64,000 nucleotides of DNA from Bryobacterales bacterium (GCA_026713545.1 JAPOOG010000129.1:62001-126000); one strand, 5' to 3'. Positions 16,399 to 25,447 are shown, numbered from the stretch's first letter. Numbers and translations are program-made. Notes: generated by a model from the letters alone, not told the origin.

Positions 16399-16442
16399 CC
16401 TCTTTGCGCTCAATCTCAAACTTCCAGAGGAAACCAATCAAG

Positions 16443-17456
16443 ATGGCAACGATTTATTACGAAAAAGATGGCAGCCTCGATCCGCTGCTCGACAAAACAG
16501 TGGCGATCATCGGCTACGGCAGCCAGGGACATGCCCACGCACTGAACTTGAAGGATAGCGGCATCAATGTTGTCGTCGGCCTTTACGAAGGAAGCAAGTC
16601 CTGGCCGCAGGCCGAAGCCGCCGGCCTCGAGGTCATGACCACTGCCGACGCCTCCAAGGCTGCCGATGCCGTCATGATTCTCGTCTCCGATCACATTCAA
16701 GGCGATCTCTACCGCAACGAAGTTGCCCCCAATCTCAGCGACGGCGACACCGTCATGTTCGCCCATGGCTTCAATATCCACTTCAAGGAAATCGAGCCCG
16801 GCCCGAACCTCGATGTTTCCATGATCGCGCCCAAGGCCCCCGGCCATCGCGTCCGCGAGTTGTTTACCGAAGGTGTCGGTGTCCCTGGTCTTCTGGCGAT
16901 TCATCAGGACGCCAGCGGCAAGGCCAAGGAGAACGGCCTCGCCTACGCCTTGGCGCTCGGTTGCCTCAAAGCCGGCGTCATCGAGACGACCTTCAGGGAA
17001 GAGACGGAAAGCGACCTCTTTGGTGAGCAGTCTGTCCTCTGTGGCGGCTGCTCCGAGTTGATTCGCGCCGGCTTCGAGACGCTCGTCGAGGCTGGGTACG
17101 CGCCGGAGATCGCCTACTTCGAGTGCCTTCACGAGTTGAAGATGATTGTCGACCTGATCCAGGAAGGAGGCCTCAACTACATGCGGTATTCCGTCAGCGA
17201 CACCGCTGAGTACGGCGACTATACGTCAGGTCCCCGCGTCATCGATGCCCATGTGCGGGAGACCATGAAGAGCATTCTGGCCGATGTCCAGTCCGGCAAG
17301 TTCGCCAGGGAGTGGATGGATGAGAACCGCGCCGGCCGTCAGAAGTTTCTTGCCATGCGCAAGGCGCAACAGACCCAACCGATCGAGGAGGTGGGCGGAC
17401 GTCTGCGCGAGATGATGAGCTTTTTGAAGAGGAAAAAAGAGGCGCCGCAAAGCTAG
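16443..17456 (+). CDS. ilvC: Ketol-acid reductoisomerase
   Basis: The ATG at 16443 gives the standard N-terminus [12 protein letters not shown] and has AGAGGAA about 12 bases upstream; an upstream in-frame TTG is not supported. The 337-residue class I enzyme has the Rossmann loop [23 protein letters not shown], and the metal ligands in [10 protein letters not shown] and the helical C-terminal knotted domain ([21 protein letters not shown]). It converts acetolactate and acetohydroxybutyrate to dihydroxy acids with NADPH. Third gene of the ilv operon. Confidence 0.97.
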   Translation: MATIYYEKDGSLDPLLDKTVAIIGYGSQGHAHALNLKDSGINVVVGLYEGSKSWPQAEAAGLEVMTTADASKAADAVMILVSDHIQGDLYRNEVAPNLSDGDTVMFAHGFNIHFKEIEPGPNLDVSMIAPKAPGHRVRELFTEGVGVPGLLAIHQDASGKAKENGLAYALALGCLKAGVIETTFREETESDLFGEQSVLCGGCSELIRAGFETLVEAGYAPEIAYFECLHELKMIVDLIQEGGLNYMRYSVSDTAEYGDYTSGPRVIDAHVRETMKSILADVQSGKFAREWMDENRAGRQKFLAMRKAQQTQPIEEVGGRLREMMSFLKRKKEAPQS

Positions 17457-17624
17457 GGGCTGTAACAAATGGAAACCGCACCAGACGCAGTTCATCGCGT
17501 TGTTTGCTCGCAGGCTTTATCGGCGGCTCGCGGCGGACTGCTCCCGATGGTTGATCTTCCATTCTCGTTTCGGTGACTGTGACCGAGGCGTTTTCACCGC
17601 CCCAAATGCCCGAGCCGCAAGACA

Positions 17625-19235
17625 ATGAGAATCTTCACCTACGACACCACGCTGCGCGACGGCACTCAGGGAGAAAACATCTCCTTCTCGGTCGACGACA
17701 AGTTGATGATTGCCGAGAAGCTCGACGAGCTCGGAATCGACTACATCGAGGGCGGCTGGCCGGGTTCGAACCCCCGCGACAAGGACTTCTTCGCGCGTGC
17801 CCGAGACCTGGAGTTCAAGCACGCGCGTCTTGCCGCATTCGGCTCGACGCGCTACCCGCGCAACACGGTAAAGGCCGACCCCAACGTCAACGCGCTCCTG
17901 GAAGCTGAAACCCCCGTCGTCACGATCTTTGGCAAGAGTTGGCGTTTGCACACCGAACGCGCCCTTGGCGTGACCGAAGAACAGAATCTGGCTATGATCT
18001 CCGAGACCGTCGGACACATCAAACAACAGGGCAGGGAAGTCATCTTCGACGCTGAGCATTTCTTCGACGGCTACGAAGCGAGTGCCGACTTCGCACTGCG
18101 TACCCTCGAGGCCGCTCAGGAAGCTGGCGCCGACGTTCTCGTCCTCTGTGACACCAACGGAGGTACGGTCACGAATCGGCTCGGAGAGATATTCGCCGAA
18201 GTTCGCAATCGTTTCGACGGCGTCATCGGTATCCACACCCACAACGACTCCGAGTTGGCCGTCGCCAACGCCATCACGGCAGTCGAGTTGGGCGCGACGC
18301 ACGTTCAGGGGACGGCCAACGGCTACGGCGAGCGCTGTGGCAATGCCAACCTGTGTTCGATCATCCCGGTGCTCGAGTTGAAACTCGGTCACTCCACTGT
18401 GGGCCGCGAAAAATTGAAGCACCTTACTGCCACGGCGAATTTCGTCAGTGAGACCGCCAACCTTTCTCTGCCCAACGATTGCGCCTTCGTTGGCCGTAGC
18501 GCCTTCGCCCACAAGGGCGGCATCCACGTCAGTGCCGTCCTCAAAGAAGTCTCCACCTACGAGCATGTCGAACCCGAAACGATCGGCAACCAGCGTCGTG
18601 TCCTCGTGAGCGACCTTTCCGGACGCAGCAACATCACGTACAAGCTCACCGAGAAGGGGCTCGACAAGCGATTGGACGCCGCCGCGCGCCGCCAATTGCT
18701 CGACCGCATCAAGCATCTCGAGTTTGAGGGCTACGAGCTCGAGTCCGCCGAGGGCACCTTCGAATTGCTCGTTCGCGAAGTCCTGCAGCCCGATCATTTC
18801 TTCTTCGAGCTTGAGCGGATGCGTGTCACCGACGAGCGTGAGGGAAGTCGCCGCACGAATTGCCACGTTGAGATGAGTGTCAAGACCCGAGACGGTGTCT
18901 GCACGGCGGACGTCTCCGCCTCCGGCCCCTTCGACGCCATGGCGCAGTGCCTGCGCAAATGCCTTTCGCACAGCTATCCCGCCGTGGCAGACATCCGTCT
19001 CGTCGACTACAAAGTCCGTGTTCTCGAACCGAATCGCGGCACCGCCGCCAAGGTGCGCGTTCTCATCGAGTGGAGCGACCACAAGCGCAACTGGACCACC
19101 GTCGGCGTATCCGACGATGTCCTCGAAGCCAGTTGGAATGCCCTCGTCGATTCCATCCGCCTCGAGTTGCTCCGCCTCGCTGAAACCGACAAGTCCCTCA
19201 GCGAAGCAGTAGCCGATTACTCCTGGGGCGTCTGA
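17625..19235 (+). CDS. cimA: (R)-citramalate synthase
   Basis: The 536-residue protein begins with the HMGL-like catalytic domain (TLRDGTQGENISFS, HTHNDSELAVANA, GTANGYGERCGNANL) and ends in the LeuA allosteric dimer domain. GGWPGSNPRDKDFF and the overall length distinguish citramalate synthase from 2-isopropylmalate synthase. It condenses acetyl-CoA with pyruvate and starts the threonine-independent route to 2-oxobutyrate and isoleucine. Position behind ilvBNC under an Ile/Val-rich leader supports this role. The TGA stop is also the first codon of the TGACCTG edge of a module A repeat. Confidence 0.93.
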   Translation: MRIFTYDTTLRDGTQGENISFSVDDKLMIAEKLDELGIDYIEGGWPGSNPRDKDFFARARDLEFKHARLAAFGSTRYPRNTVKADPNVNALLEAETPVVTIFGKSWRLHTERALGVTEEQNLAMISETVGHIKQQGREVIFDAEHFFDGYEASADFALRTLEAAQEAGADVLVLCDTNGGTVTNRLGEIFAEVRNRFDGVIGIHTHNDSELAVANAITAVELGATHVQGTANGYGERCGNANLCSIIPVLELKLGHSTVGREKLKHLTATANFVSETANLSLPNDCAFVGRSAFAHKGGIHVSAVLKEVSTYEHVEPETIGNQRRVLVSDLSGRSNITYKLTEKGLDKRLDAAARRQLLDRIKHLEFEGYELESAEGTFELLVREVLQPDHFFFELERMRVTDEREGSRRTNCHVEMSVKTRDGVCTADVSASGPFDAMAQCLRKCLSHSYPAVADIRLVDYKVRVLEPNRGTAAKVRVLIEWSDHKRNWTTVGVSDDVLEASWNALVDSIRLELLRLAETDKSLSEAVADYSWGV

Positions 19236-19430
19236 CCTGCTTTGCTCACCACGTGGCGAGGTGAAGTGCGTGAGAAGGCCCCCACGACGAGGCGCGACCC
19301 GCTGGGCGCGTTAGCAAAACGGCTTGTGAGGTTCACCGGCCGTGAGACATTTCTTTCGAGAGCGAACCGGGCCGTCACCAATGGTTTTCACTCATAACTA
19401 ACCACTAACAACTAAAAACTAACCAGACCT
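19233..19430 (+). repeat. Module A repeat, copy lacking the right terminus, starting in the cimA stop codon
   Basis: It begins TGACCTGCTTTGCTCACC, continues with GGCGAGGTGAAGTGCGTGAG and GACGAGGCGCGA blocks, then CACCGGCCGT, ACATTTCTTTCGAGAGCGAA and ATGGTTTTCACT, and ends in heptads of the ACTAACC type. The right end found in full copies is missing. It fills the space between cimA and the convergent NHL gene. Confidence 0.85.
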
Positions 19431-20342
19431 TTAGCGTGGAGTGAAGCGCTGTACGCGGAGAGTAACGATCTCGGCGGCGTAGACACTGCCGTGCGGGTCG
19501 ACCGCCAAGTGATGGACGACGTCGAATCGGCCGGGGGCGCGGCCGTGACGGCCGATGGCGCCGAGGATTTTGCCGCTGTCCGGGTTGAGCTTCAGTACAC
19601 GGTCGTTGTATCCGTCAGCCATGAACAAAAAACCGTCGTCGCTCATCGCGAATCCGAACGGCGACCCCACATGCTTCCACTGTTCGAGGAACTTGCCGTC
19701 GGCATCGAAAATCTGGATCCGGAAGTTCTCGCGATCAGCGACATAGACGCGGCCGGCCTTGTCGGTGATGATGCCGTGCGGGGTGTTGAACTCGCCTTGA
19801 TCGACTCCTTTCTTGCCCCACTCGCCGAGGTAATCGCCGTCCTTGCTGTATTTGACAACACGCGAGTTTCCGTAGCCGTCGGCTATATACACGTCGCCGT
19901 TGGCGCCGAAAGCCACGTCGGTAGGCCGATCGAAGCGCTCTTTTGCAAGGTCGGGCTGGCCGCGGCGGCCCAGCACCATCAGCACGCGGCCCTGTGGACT
20001 GAGCTTGACGACGATGTGAGACCCTGAATCGGCCGCCCAGAGGTTGCCTTCGGGGTCGATGCGCAGACCGTGCGGCGAATCGAATAGGCCTTTGCCGAAG
20101 GAACGCAACAGCTTCCCCTCACGGCTGAAAACCATGATCGGCTCCTCGCCGCGATGGAAGACATGGATGTTGCCGTCATCATCGACGGCCGCCGCGGAGA
20201 CCTCCGCAAAGTGTGTCCCCGAGGGCAGGCTCGGCCAGTCGGCATCGACCCGGTATCCCAGGTCCGGTGCCTCCGTGGCCATCAGCGCCGCCAGCAGGCC
20301 CAGCGTCCCGGCAATCGCCGCAAGAAGCCGTCGCATTCGCAT
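19431..20342 (-). CDS. Exported NHL-repeat beta-propeller protein
   Basis: A signal peptide (about residues 1-23, RRLLAAIAGTLGLLAALMA) precedes a six-bladed NHL propeller of 303 residues in total, with repeated DSPHGLRIDPEGNLWAAD and FNTPHGIITDKAGRVYVAD units. Such propellers include the peptidyl-amidoglycolate lyase fold, but lyase residues cannot be assigned with certainty by eye. The PHM-like protein at 11321-13276 would be the natural partner of such a lyase, though the genes are 6 kb apart. It sits alone between two module A copies. Confidence 0.8.
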   Translation of the reverse strand: MRMRRLLAAIAGTLGLLAALMATEAPDLGYRVDADWPSLPSGTHFAEVSAAAVDDDGNIHVFHRGEEPIMVFSREGKLLRSFGKGLFDSPHGLRIDPEGNLWAADSGSHIVVKLSPQGRVLMVLGRRGQPDLAKERFDRPTDVAFGANGDVYIADGYGNSRVVKYSKDGDYLGEWGKKGVDQGEFNTPHGIITDKAGRVYVADRENFRIQIFDADGKFLEQWKHVGSPFGFAMSDDGFLFMADGYNDRVLKLNPDSGKILGAIGRHGRAPGRFDVVHHLAVDPHGSVYAAEIVTLRVQRFTPR

Positions 20343-20472
20343 ATCTCCCAGGGGATGATGTCCCCGAGGTCATGCTATCGTGCGCCGGTCTCAGCGGCAA
20401 CCATGCCTGTTGATATCGACGGCTGGCCGCAGTCGCTCTCCAGGCGGAATCCGGGCCGGATCTCCTGTCGCT

Positions 20473-20708
20473 TAGCCTGCATTTCTTAGTGCGCGGCGAG
20501 GTGAAGTGTGTGAGAGGGCCGTCAGGACGAGGCGCGAGCCGCCCGCGCCAGCAACACGGCCCTGTAAGGTTTCACGAAACACGGCCATTTCGACATTTCT
20601 TCTGGAGCGAACCAGTCCTCCGCCCATGGTTTTCACGAACCACGAACCACGCATAACGGCCTTTTTGTCGCGTGCTTCGGCCATCGGGTAGTGAGAAAGG
20701 CAGGTTAG
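20473..20708 (+). repeat. Complete module A repeat (about 236 bp)
   Basis: Left edge TTAGCCTGCATTTCTTAG and right edge GTAGTGAGAAAGGCAGGTTA are inverted copies. Between them lie GGCGAGGTGAAGTGTGTGAG, GGCCGTCAGGACGAGGCG, ACATTTCTTCTGGAGCGAA, CCGCCCATGGTTTTCACGAA, heptads, and GTCGCGTGCTTCGGCCATCG. The last three bases of the right edge are the stop codon of the convergent SelA-like gene. It is the best full-length reference copy in the window. Confidence 0.9.
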
Positions 20709-22330
20709 ATGTATTTCACTCCGCGGATGGTCTTGCCCGCTTCGTCGTAGGAGTGGCGGCGTGCTGACCACCGTGCGGCCCCATATTCTCCCAGGTCCAC
20801 TTCGCCCGCCATTGAGTTGCTGCTGACCTTGCCCATGAATGCGAAGTGGATGCCCGCTCCTTCCAACGGTTGCGCGCTGCGGAACTGGATTTCAGCACCC
20901 TCGATCCAACCCTTCAGGTCTCCTTGCGTGGTTTCGCCGACGTGTGTGCCGAGCAGGCTTCCGCCGTCTTGTTCGAATACGAAGCGATGCTTCGCCGTCA
21001 TGCTGACGAATAGCATCTCGACGTCCCACTGGCCGCTGACGTCGGTCTCCGGAGCGGCCGCTTTGGAATTGGGTGACCCATTGCGTGGGCTGGTAAGGGC
21101 GCGATGAATCTCGGCGGCCACGATACCCGCTTCGCCGGGTTGTAGCTGCCAGGGCATCACCGTGGCGGAACTGTCGGCAGGGTGGCGGCGGTCGCCCGTG
21201 CTCCCTGCCAGCACGATCCGTGGGTCGCCGGCGTAGAGTTTTTGGTAGAGTTCATCGCCGGAGATCCCCATTTTCCTGCCGTCCCAGCGGATCGCCAGTC
21301 GAGGAGAACGATTCGAGAGCCCTCGAGGCTGGAGGACTTCGGTCGTGACTCCGGGAACGTCCTCGACTTTCGAAGCAATCTCGTCGAGCCAACTCTCCCA
21401 AGTCTTCCACTCGGCGTCATGGTCACGGCGCACCCACATTTCGACGGCCGCGAGCAGCCCCATGATGTCTTCCTTGCCTACTTTCATCGGCCGTCCGAAG
21501 GCGTGGTGCGGAGCACTGTTGAGCCAGGCAGCCTGAATGAGGTCTTTGCGGCCGATCAACAAGCCTGAACTCTGCGGGCCTGACAGCGCTTTCCCGCCGC
21601 TGTAGGCGACGAGATCGGCGCCTCGTTCCAGGTGGACATTCGGGATCGTGAGAGCTTCCGCGGCCGCGTCCAGCAGCACCGGAACATCATGTTCATGAGC
21701 GATCGCGGCCACCTCCTTCAAACCGAGAGGCCCCCGGTCCCTGGGCGAACCAACCACCATCGCCATCGCTGTGCGGTCATTGATCGCCATGCGCATCTCC
21801 TCTTCGTTGGCGACGCTGATGATCTTCGGACCGACCATGCGAACCGACTGGTCATAGATGTTGCGTGAGTAGCTCGGCACAATGACTTCGCTCTTGAGGC
21901 CGCCGAGATTGGGCAGACGATGGATCTTTTCGGGGTCGCCGCCGGCCAGGCAAGCGGCGGTGGCGTGCGCCAGGGCCGCTGCGCATCCGCAGGTGACGAT
22001 CGCTGATTCGGCGCCCGTCAGTTCCGCGAGGCGCTTGCCGACCGCCTCCATCAACTCGTCGATCTGCACGAAGTTCCGTGACGCCTGCTGCATCGCCTGC
22101 CGGCACTCCGGCAGCATGAGCGATCCGCTGAGCATCGTGAACACGCCCTTTGCATTGATCACCGGCCTGACGCCGATGGACTGATACATGTCTCTGCCGA
22201 AGGACATGGCCGGGGCAGAGGTTGCGTTGGGGACGCCGCCGGCCGCGGCAAGAGCGGCGCCGCTTCGAAACAGCGCTCGACGGCTTATGTTCTTGGTTTT
22301 GAAAGATGACGACGCTTTTGTTTGAGACAT
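20705..22330 (-). CDS. Tat-exported SelA-fold PLP-dependent enzyme with an extra C-terminal domain
   Basis: The N-terminus has a twin-arginine signal (SRRALFRSGAALAAAGG). Residues about 50-420 match the selenocysteine synthase-like aminotransferase fold, with the PLP lysine at Lys247 in YSGGKALSGPQSSG. Relatives include D-glucosaminate-6-phosphate ammonia lyase and catabolic beta-lyases; true SelA is unlikely given export and no selenocysteine genes nearby. About 110 C-terminal residues (from about 430) form an extra beta-rich domain (SGQWDVEMLFVSM, LLGTHVGETTQGDLKG). The substrate is unknown. Its TAA stop coincides with the module A edge. Confidence 0.8.
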   Translation of the reverse strand: MSQTKASSSFKTKNISRRALFRSGAALAAAGGVPNATSAPAMSFGRDMYQSIGVRPVINAKGVFTMLSGSLMLPECRQAMQQASRNFVQIDELMEAVGKRLAELTGAESAIVTCGCAAALAHATAACLAGGDPEKIHRLPNLGGLKSEVIVPSYSRNIYDQSVRMVGPKIISVANEEEMRMAINDRTAMAMVVGSPRDRGPLGLKEVAAIAHEHDVPVLLDAAAEALTIPNVHLERGADLVAYSGGKALSGPQSSGLLIGRKDLIQAAWLNSAPHHAFGRPMKVGKEDIMGLLAAVEMWVRRDHDAEWKTWESWLDEIASKVEDVPGVTTEVLQPRGLSNRSPRLAIRWDGRKMGISGDELYQKLYAGDPRIVLAGSTGDRRHPADSSATVMPWQLQPGEAGIVAAEIHRALTSPRNGSPNSKAAAPETDVSGQWDVEMLFVSMTAKHRFVFEQDGGSLLGTHVGETTQGDLKGWIEGAEIQFRSAQPLEGAGIHFAFMGKVSSNSMAGEVDLGEYGAARWSARRHSYDEAGKTIRGVKYI

Positions 22331-22423
22331 GAGGCAACCTCTCTTCGATCCAGGTGGGCGGTTGTCAGGCTGGCTGTTGGGTTTGACCGTACATTGAGCA
22401 CGCCAAGCAAGCGCAACGAAGTC

Positions 22424-22472
22424 ATGGCGGTCTTTTCGCGTGCTTCGGCCGCTAGGTGGTGAGAAATATTAG
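22424..22472 (+). repeat. Module A right-end fragment
   Basis: GTCTTTTCGCGTGCTTCGGC followed by GGTGGTGAGAAATATTAGG matches the right terminus of full module A copies; the core and left terminus are absent. Confidence 0.75.
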
Positions 22473-22486
22473 GAGGAAGTCCTCAG

Positions 22487-22650
22487 ACCGACAAGCAGGA
22501 CAATGAATCGTCACGTCAACTTGACTCGAACGTGAACCTTGGCAGCGAAGAAAAAAACTGGCGAGGCTCCGCCTCCGACCAACAAGCAGGATAACTGATC
22601 GCCGCGAGAACTTGACTCGAACGTGAACCTTGGCAGCGAAGAAAAAAACT
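22487..22650. repeat. Tandem direct repeat, two copies of about 74 bp with a 90-bp period
   Basis: Copies at 22487-22559 and 22577-22650 share GACTCGAACGTGAACCTTGG and GCAGCGAAGAAAAAAACT exactly, and differ at a handful of positions in their first half. A 17-base GC-rich spacer separates them. They are unrelated to modules A-D. Function unknown. Confidence 0.85.
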
Positions 22651-22879
22651 AGCACAACGAGGCCAGGCGCAGGCGATCAGCAAGTCCATTCCAACAACGA
22701 GTGAAGGGACACGATGAACGAAGGACGTAAGGAAAATTTTTGCTGATCCTCCGTTACCGCAAGCTCTCGAAAGCCGGATTCCGAGACCCGAGGCTGACGA
22801 AAGGTGATCGTCCTTCAGCGCATGACCGGACAGCCTCTTGGCAAGGAGATGCTTGTCGATTGCCGCCTTGTACCCGCGC

Positions 22880-23788
22880 TTAGCTCGCGTTGTCGTTCTT
22901 GCGGCCGCCCTGAGTGACCGGGAGAAGGACTTTGAGTTGCTGGCGTGCAATCCGCGCCCACGGACTGGTCGAATCGAGTCGAAGATACTCCTGCCAGTGT
23001 TTGGCTGCTCGCATCGCATCGCCTCTTCTCTCGAAGACCAGGGCCAGATTGTAGTGGGCGTCCGCGTAATCGGGCTGCAGCCGCAAAGCATGCTGGTAGT
23101 GATGGATCGCCTCGTCGAAACGGTCGAGCTCCTCGCAGACGTTTCCGAGGTTGAAGTGCGCCAGCGGATAGTCGGGTGACGAGTTGAGCGCTTGTCGATA
23201 GCAGCGCTCGGCATGCTCCAGCTCGCCGCGGCGGTAGCTTAAGGTTGCGATGTTCACCCACGACCCGGCGGCGTCGGGATTCAGCGCTAGCGCCTGTCGA
23301 TAGGCTTCGATGGCCTCGTTGTCGTCGGCTCCCTGCTCCTCCAGATCGAGTCCGCGTCGGAACCAGTACTCCGCCTCCTGCAGCCGGACCGCGAGTGGCT
23401 TTCCGGCGCTGTAAGGGAGCGTCTCAGCCGACTGCTGCTCCTCGAAGTCGAGAAGCATCTGCCCGGTGAGCGCCTCCATCTTTCCGTCGGGCAGCTTGAC
23501 GGTCACGCGGCGCCCTTCCGAAGCAATCTTGAGTTGCAATAGTGGCCGCTCGACGCCGGGCAACATGCGCGACAGCGACAACAGAGAGTTCCTGATGCGG
23601 TTCGCCGGGACGCGGTCCTGTCTGAGGCGCTGCAAAACTCTCAGCGCGAGAAGATCCAGGAAGCCGAACTTGGGAGGGGATTCATAAAGACCGTTGCGCT
23701 CGAACGAGCGCAAGCGGTTTTCACGGATCTTCAGGATCCGTCTTACCTGAGACCGTGAGTAGGCCCCCGAGGGTGGTGCTGCCCCCAC
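22880..23788 (-). CDS. MerR-type HTH domain fused to TPR repeats
   Basis: Residues about 10-75 form a MerR-like winged helix (YSRSQVRRILKIRENRLRSF, FGFLDLLALRVLQRLRQDRV). A linker of about 60 residues with small beta elements follows, then four TPRs from about residue 130 (AEYWFRRGLDLEEQG, AGSWVNIATLSYRRG, ALAHFNLGNVCEELDRF-type units, YADAHYNLALVFERRGD). The start appears to be GTG at 23788. There is no signal peptide, so it is cytoplasmic. MerR domains bind promoters; TPRs would supply protein-based sensing instead of the usual ligand domain. The target is unknown. No operon partner. Confidence 0.85.
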   Translation of the reverse strand: MGAAPPSGAYSRSQVRRILKIRENRLRSFERNGLYESPPKFGFLDLLALRVLQRLRQDRVPANRIRNSLLSLSRMLPGVERPLLQLKIASEGRRVTVKLPDGKMEALTGQMLLDFEEQQSAETLPYSAGKPLAVRLQEAEYWFRRGLDLEEQGADDNEAIEAYRQALALNPDAAGSWVNIATLSYRRGELEHAERCYRQALNSSPDYPLAHFNLGNVCEELDRFDEAIHHYQHALRLQPDYADAHYNLALVFERRGDAMRAAKHWQEYLRLDSTSPWARIARQQLKVLLPVTQGGRKNDNAS

Positions 23789-24012
23789 GGGTCAATTCTA
23801 GCGCAGGTTGGATGATTTTGCACCCTTTGGGGTCGTCCCGATCGTCACGAAATCCACGTGGGTAATGCGGATCGGCTGCTGGCCAATCAGGTTTTTGAGA
23901 GAGGATCAGGCGATGCCCCGAAAACCCCTGCAACATGCCGGCATCTGTGTTGCCCTCCCTACGTCAGAAGTCCCATCTCATTGCAAAACAGGCCGGTGCT
24001 AGTCTGGTGAGG

Positions 24013-24477
24013 ATGTCCGCGTCGTTCACTGCTCAGGACGAGCGCTTCATGCGGCTCGCGCTCGCCGAAGCCCATGAAGCAGAGCGCTCGGGAGAAGTTC
24101 CGGTGGGCGCCGTCGTCGTCAAGCAACGTGAGATCGTCGGCACTGGAGCGAATCGGCCGATTGCAACCGGCGATCCGACCGCGCACGCCGAGGTCCAGGC
24201 GTTGCGGGCAGCGGCGCGAACGCTCGGCAACTACCGGCTGCCGGAAACGACGCTCTACGTCACGCTTGAACCCTGCTCGATGTGTGCCGGAGCGCTGGTC
24301 GCGGCGCGTGTCTCGCGGCTCGTCTTCGCAACCCGTGATCTGCGCTTCGGGGCCGTCCGGAGCAAGTTCCGCTTGGCCGACTCGGAACTGCTCAACCATC
24401 AGGTCGAAATTGCGGAAGGTCTGCTCGCCGACGAGTGCCTTCCCCTTCTGCAGCGGTTCTTTCGGAGCCGCCGCTGA
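24013..24477 (+). CDS. tadA: tRNA-specific adenosine deaminase
   Basis: The ATG at 24013 gives a 154-residue protein of normal TadA length; upstream in-frame codons lack a binding site. Zinc and catalytic motifs are intact: His58-Ala-Glu60 (THAEVQ) and Pro87-Cys88-Ser-Met-Cys91 (EPCSMC), plus VPVGAVVV. TadA converts A34 to inosine in tRNA-Arg(ACG) in the cytoplasm. It is a single gene followed by repeats. Confidence 0.95.
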   Translation: MSASFTAQDERFMRLALAEAHEAERSGEVPVGAVVVKQREIVGTGANRPIATGDPTAHAEVQALRAAARTLGNYRLPETTLYVTLEPCSMCAGALVAARVSRLVFATRDLRFGAVRSKFRLADSELLNHQVEIAEGLLADECLPLLQRFFRSRR

Positions 24478-24566
24478 AGCGAACCGGCGCAGGACGGCCG
24501 AAGTGAAACTTATCGTGGGAGGTTGGCCCAAATCAGACATGGTCGCCCTTAAGCGCGGCAATCCAC

Positions 24567-24657
24567 TGACCTGCAACATCCCCCGGATCAAGCGGCCTTG
24601 ACGCCGGTCCGGGTGTTTCCCGCTTGAACGATCCGCACGCGGGCGGCGAAAAACTAA
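24567..24657 (+). repeat. Module B repeat, copy 1
   Basis: It starts TGACCTGCAACATC and contains CGGATCAAGCGGCCTTGACG, GTCCGGGTGTTTCCCGCTTG and AACGATCCGC, ending in GCGGCGAAAAACTA. CGGATC and the following GGTCCG plus ACATC/GGTGT can pair as a hairpin. It is followed directly by a module A variant. Confidence 0.85.
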
Positions 24658-24659
24658 AA

Positions 24660-24839
24660 GAGAAAAAAGGCGCTCAGGCGTACTTGCCAAATCGCCTCCT
24701 TCACCCCTCGGGTCACAAAACACGGCCTTTCCGGTCCACTGGCCGTCAGACATTTCTTCTGGAGCGAACCAGGCCCCGCCAAGGGTTTTCACGAATCACG
24801 AGACACGAAACACGAATCACGGCTTTTTGATGCCTTTTG
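24660..24839 (+). repeat. Module A repeat variant (no left terminus)
   Basis: This copy starts with GGCGTACTTGCCAAATCGCC, a segment shared with the copy at 42767, then has CACGGCCTTTCCGGTCCACT, CAGACATTTCTTCTGGAGCG, and four heptads of the ACGAATC/ACGAGAC type before CACGGCTTTTTG. Confidence 0.8.
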
Positions 24840-24912
24840 GTACTGAAGCCCTTCAGTCTTTTTTTTCCGCCCCGGCCTGCTTAGCATGACGATAGAGAGG
24901 CGGAAATCCTGT
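24840..24912 (+). repeat. Module C repeat with built-in terminator, copy 1
   Basis: GTACTGAAGCCCTTCAGTC opens the element (perfect hairpin, stem ACTGAAG/CTTCAGT) followed by eight T. The tail GGCCTGCTTAGCATGACGAT and GAGGCGGAAATCCTG is conserved in all four copies. Confidence 0.9.
24842..24866 (+). terminator. Intrinsic terminator inside module C, copy 1
   Basis: ACTGAAG/CTTCAGT (24842-24857) forms a seven-pair hairpin followed by CTTTTTTTT. It is 365 bases after the tadA stop and could end that transcript. Confidence 0.75.
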
Positions 24913-25443
24913 CCCGCCCTTCTCACCAAGTGGCGAGGCGAAGCCAGTGTGGGTCACGAATCACGAGACACGGCCGGTACGGTTCACCGGCCGCCAGAGA
25001 TGTCTCCCTGGAGCGGACCAGGCCCACGTCCATGGTTCTTACAAATCACGGCTTTTCTGTTTTTCACGATCCACGAATCACGAAACACGACTGTACTGTC
25101 TTGGTTCCCTGCCCACGATTTCCCGCCATTTCCCACTATTTCCCAGGTCCCCCCCCCAAAAAAAAATCAAGTGCCCCCGCGCACGGCGGCAGCCGGGTCA
25201 GCGGTTTCATGGATGCATCGAGTCGCCGCGCAAGCGCCCCTGGCCTGCCTGTCCCGCCGGCTGGCGAGGCGAAGTACGTCCGGGTCACGAAACACGGCCT
25301 TTCCGGTCCACTGTCCGTCAGACATTTCTTCTGGAACGAACCAGGCCCACGCCCATGGTTTTCACGAATCACGAGACACGAAACACGAATCACGGCCTTT
25401 CTATCGTGTGCTTCGGCCGTCGGGTGGGGAGAAATGTAGGCTA
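24913..25443 (+). repeat. Two further module A copies separated by short tandem repeats
   Basis: A copy from about 24913 to 25110 has CTTCTCACCAAGTGGCGAGG and heptads. From 25111 to 25236 there are ATTTCCC units and a C9A9 tract. A second copy from about 25237 ends with the full right terminus (GTGTGCTTCGGCCGTCGGGT, GAGAAATGTAGGCTA at 25430-25437). The right edge lies 11 bases before the start of the TolB-like gene. Confidence 0.8.
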
Positions 25444-25447
25444 GGAT

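Larger units (their letters stand above)
22331..22879. other. Intergenic region, 549 bp, with repeat fragments and no gene
   Basis: It holds a module A right-end fragment (22424-22472) and a direct repeat pair (22487-22650). The remaining 230 bases before the MerR-TPR stop are open in one minus-strand frame, but the sequence there is repetitive and shows no protein motif. No promoter stands out. Confidence 0.5.

Noticed and set aside
17517-19082. 521-codon minus-strand frame antisense to cimA
   Set aside because: cimA is a clear, complete family member on the plus strand; the antisense frame arises from GC-biased third positions and has no recognisable domain.
19431-20342. Firm call as peptidyl-amidoglycolate lyase
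   Set aside because: NHL propellers are diverse; the zinc and arginine residues of the lyase could not be placed with confidence.
24791-24821. CRISPR array made of the ACGAATC units
   Set aside because: Units are 7 bases without spacers of constant length; no cas genes are present.
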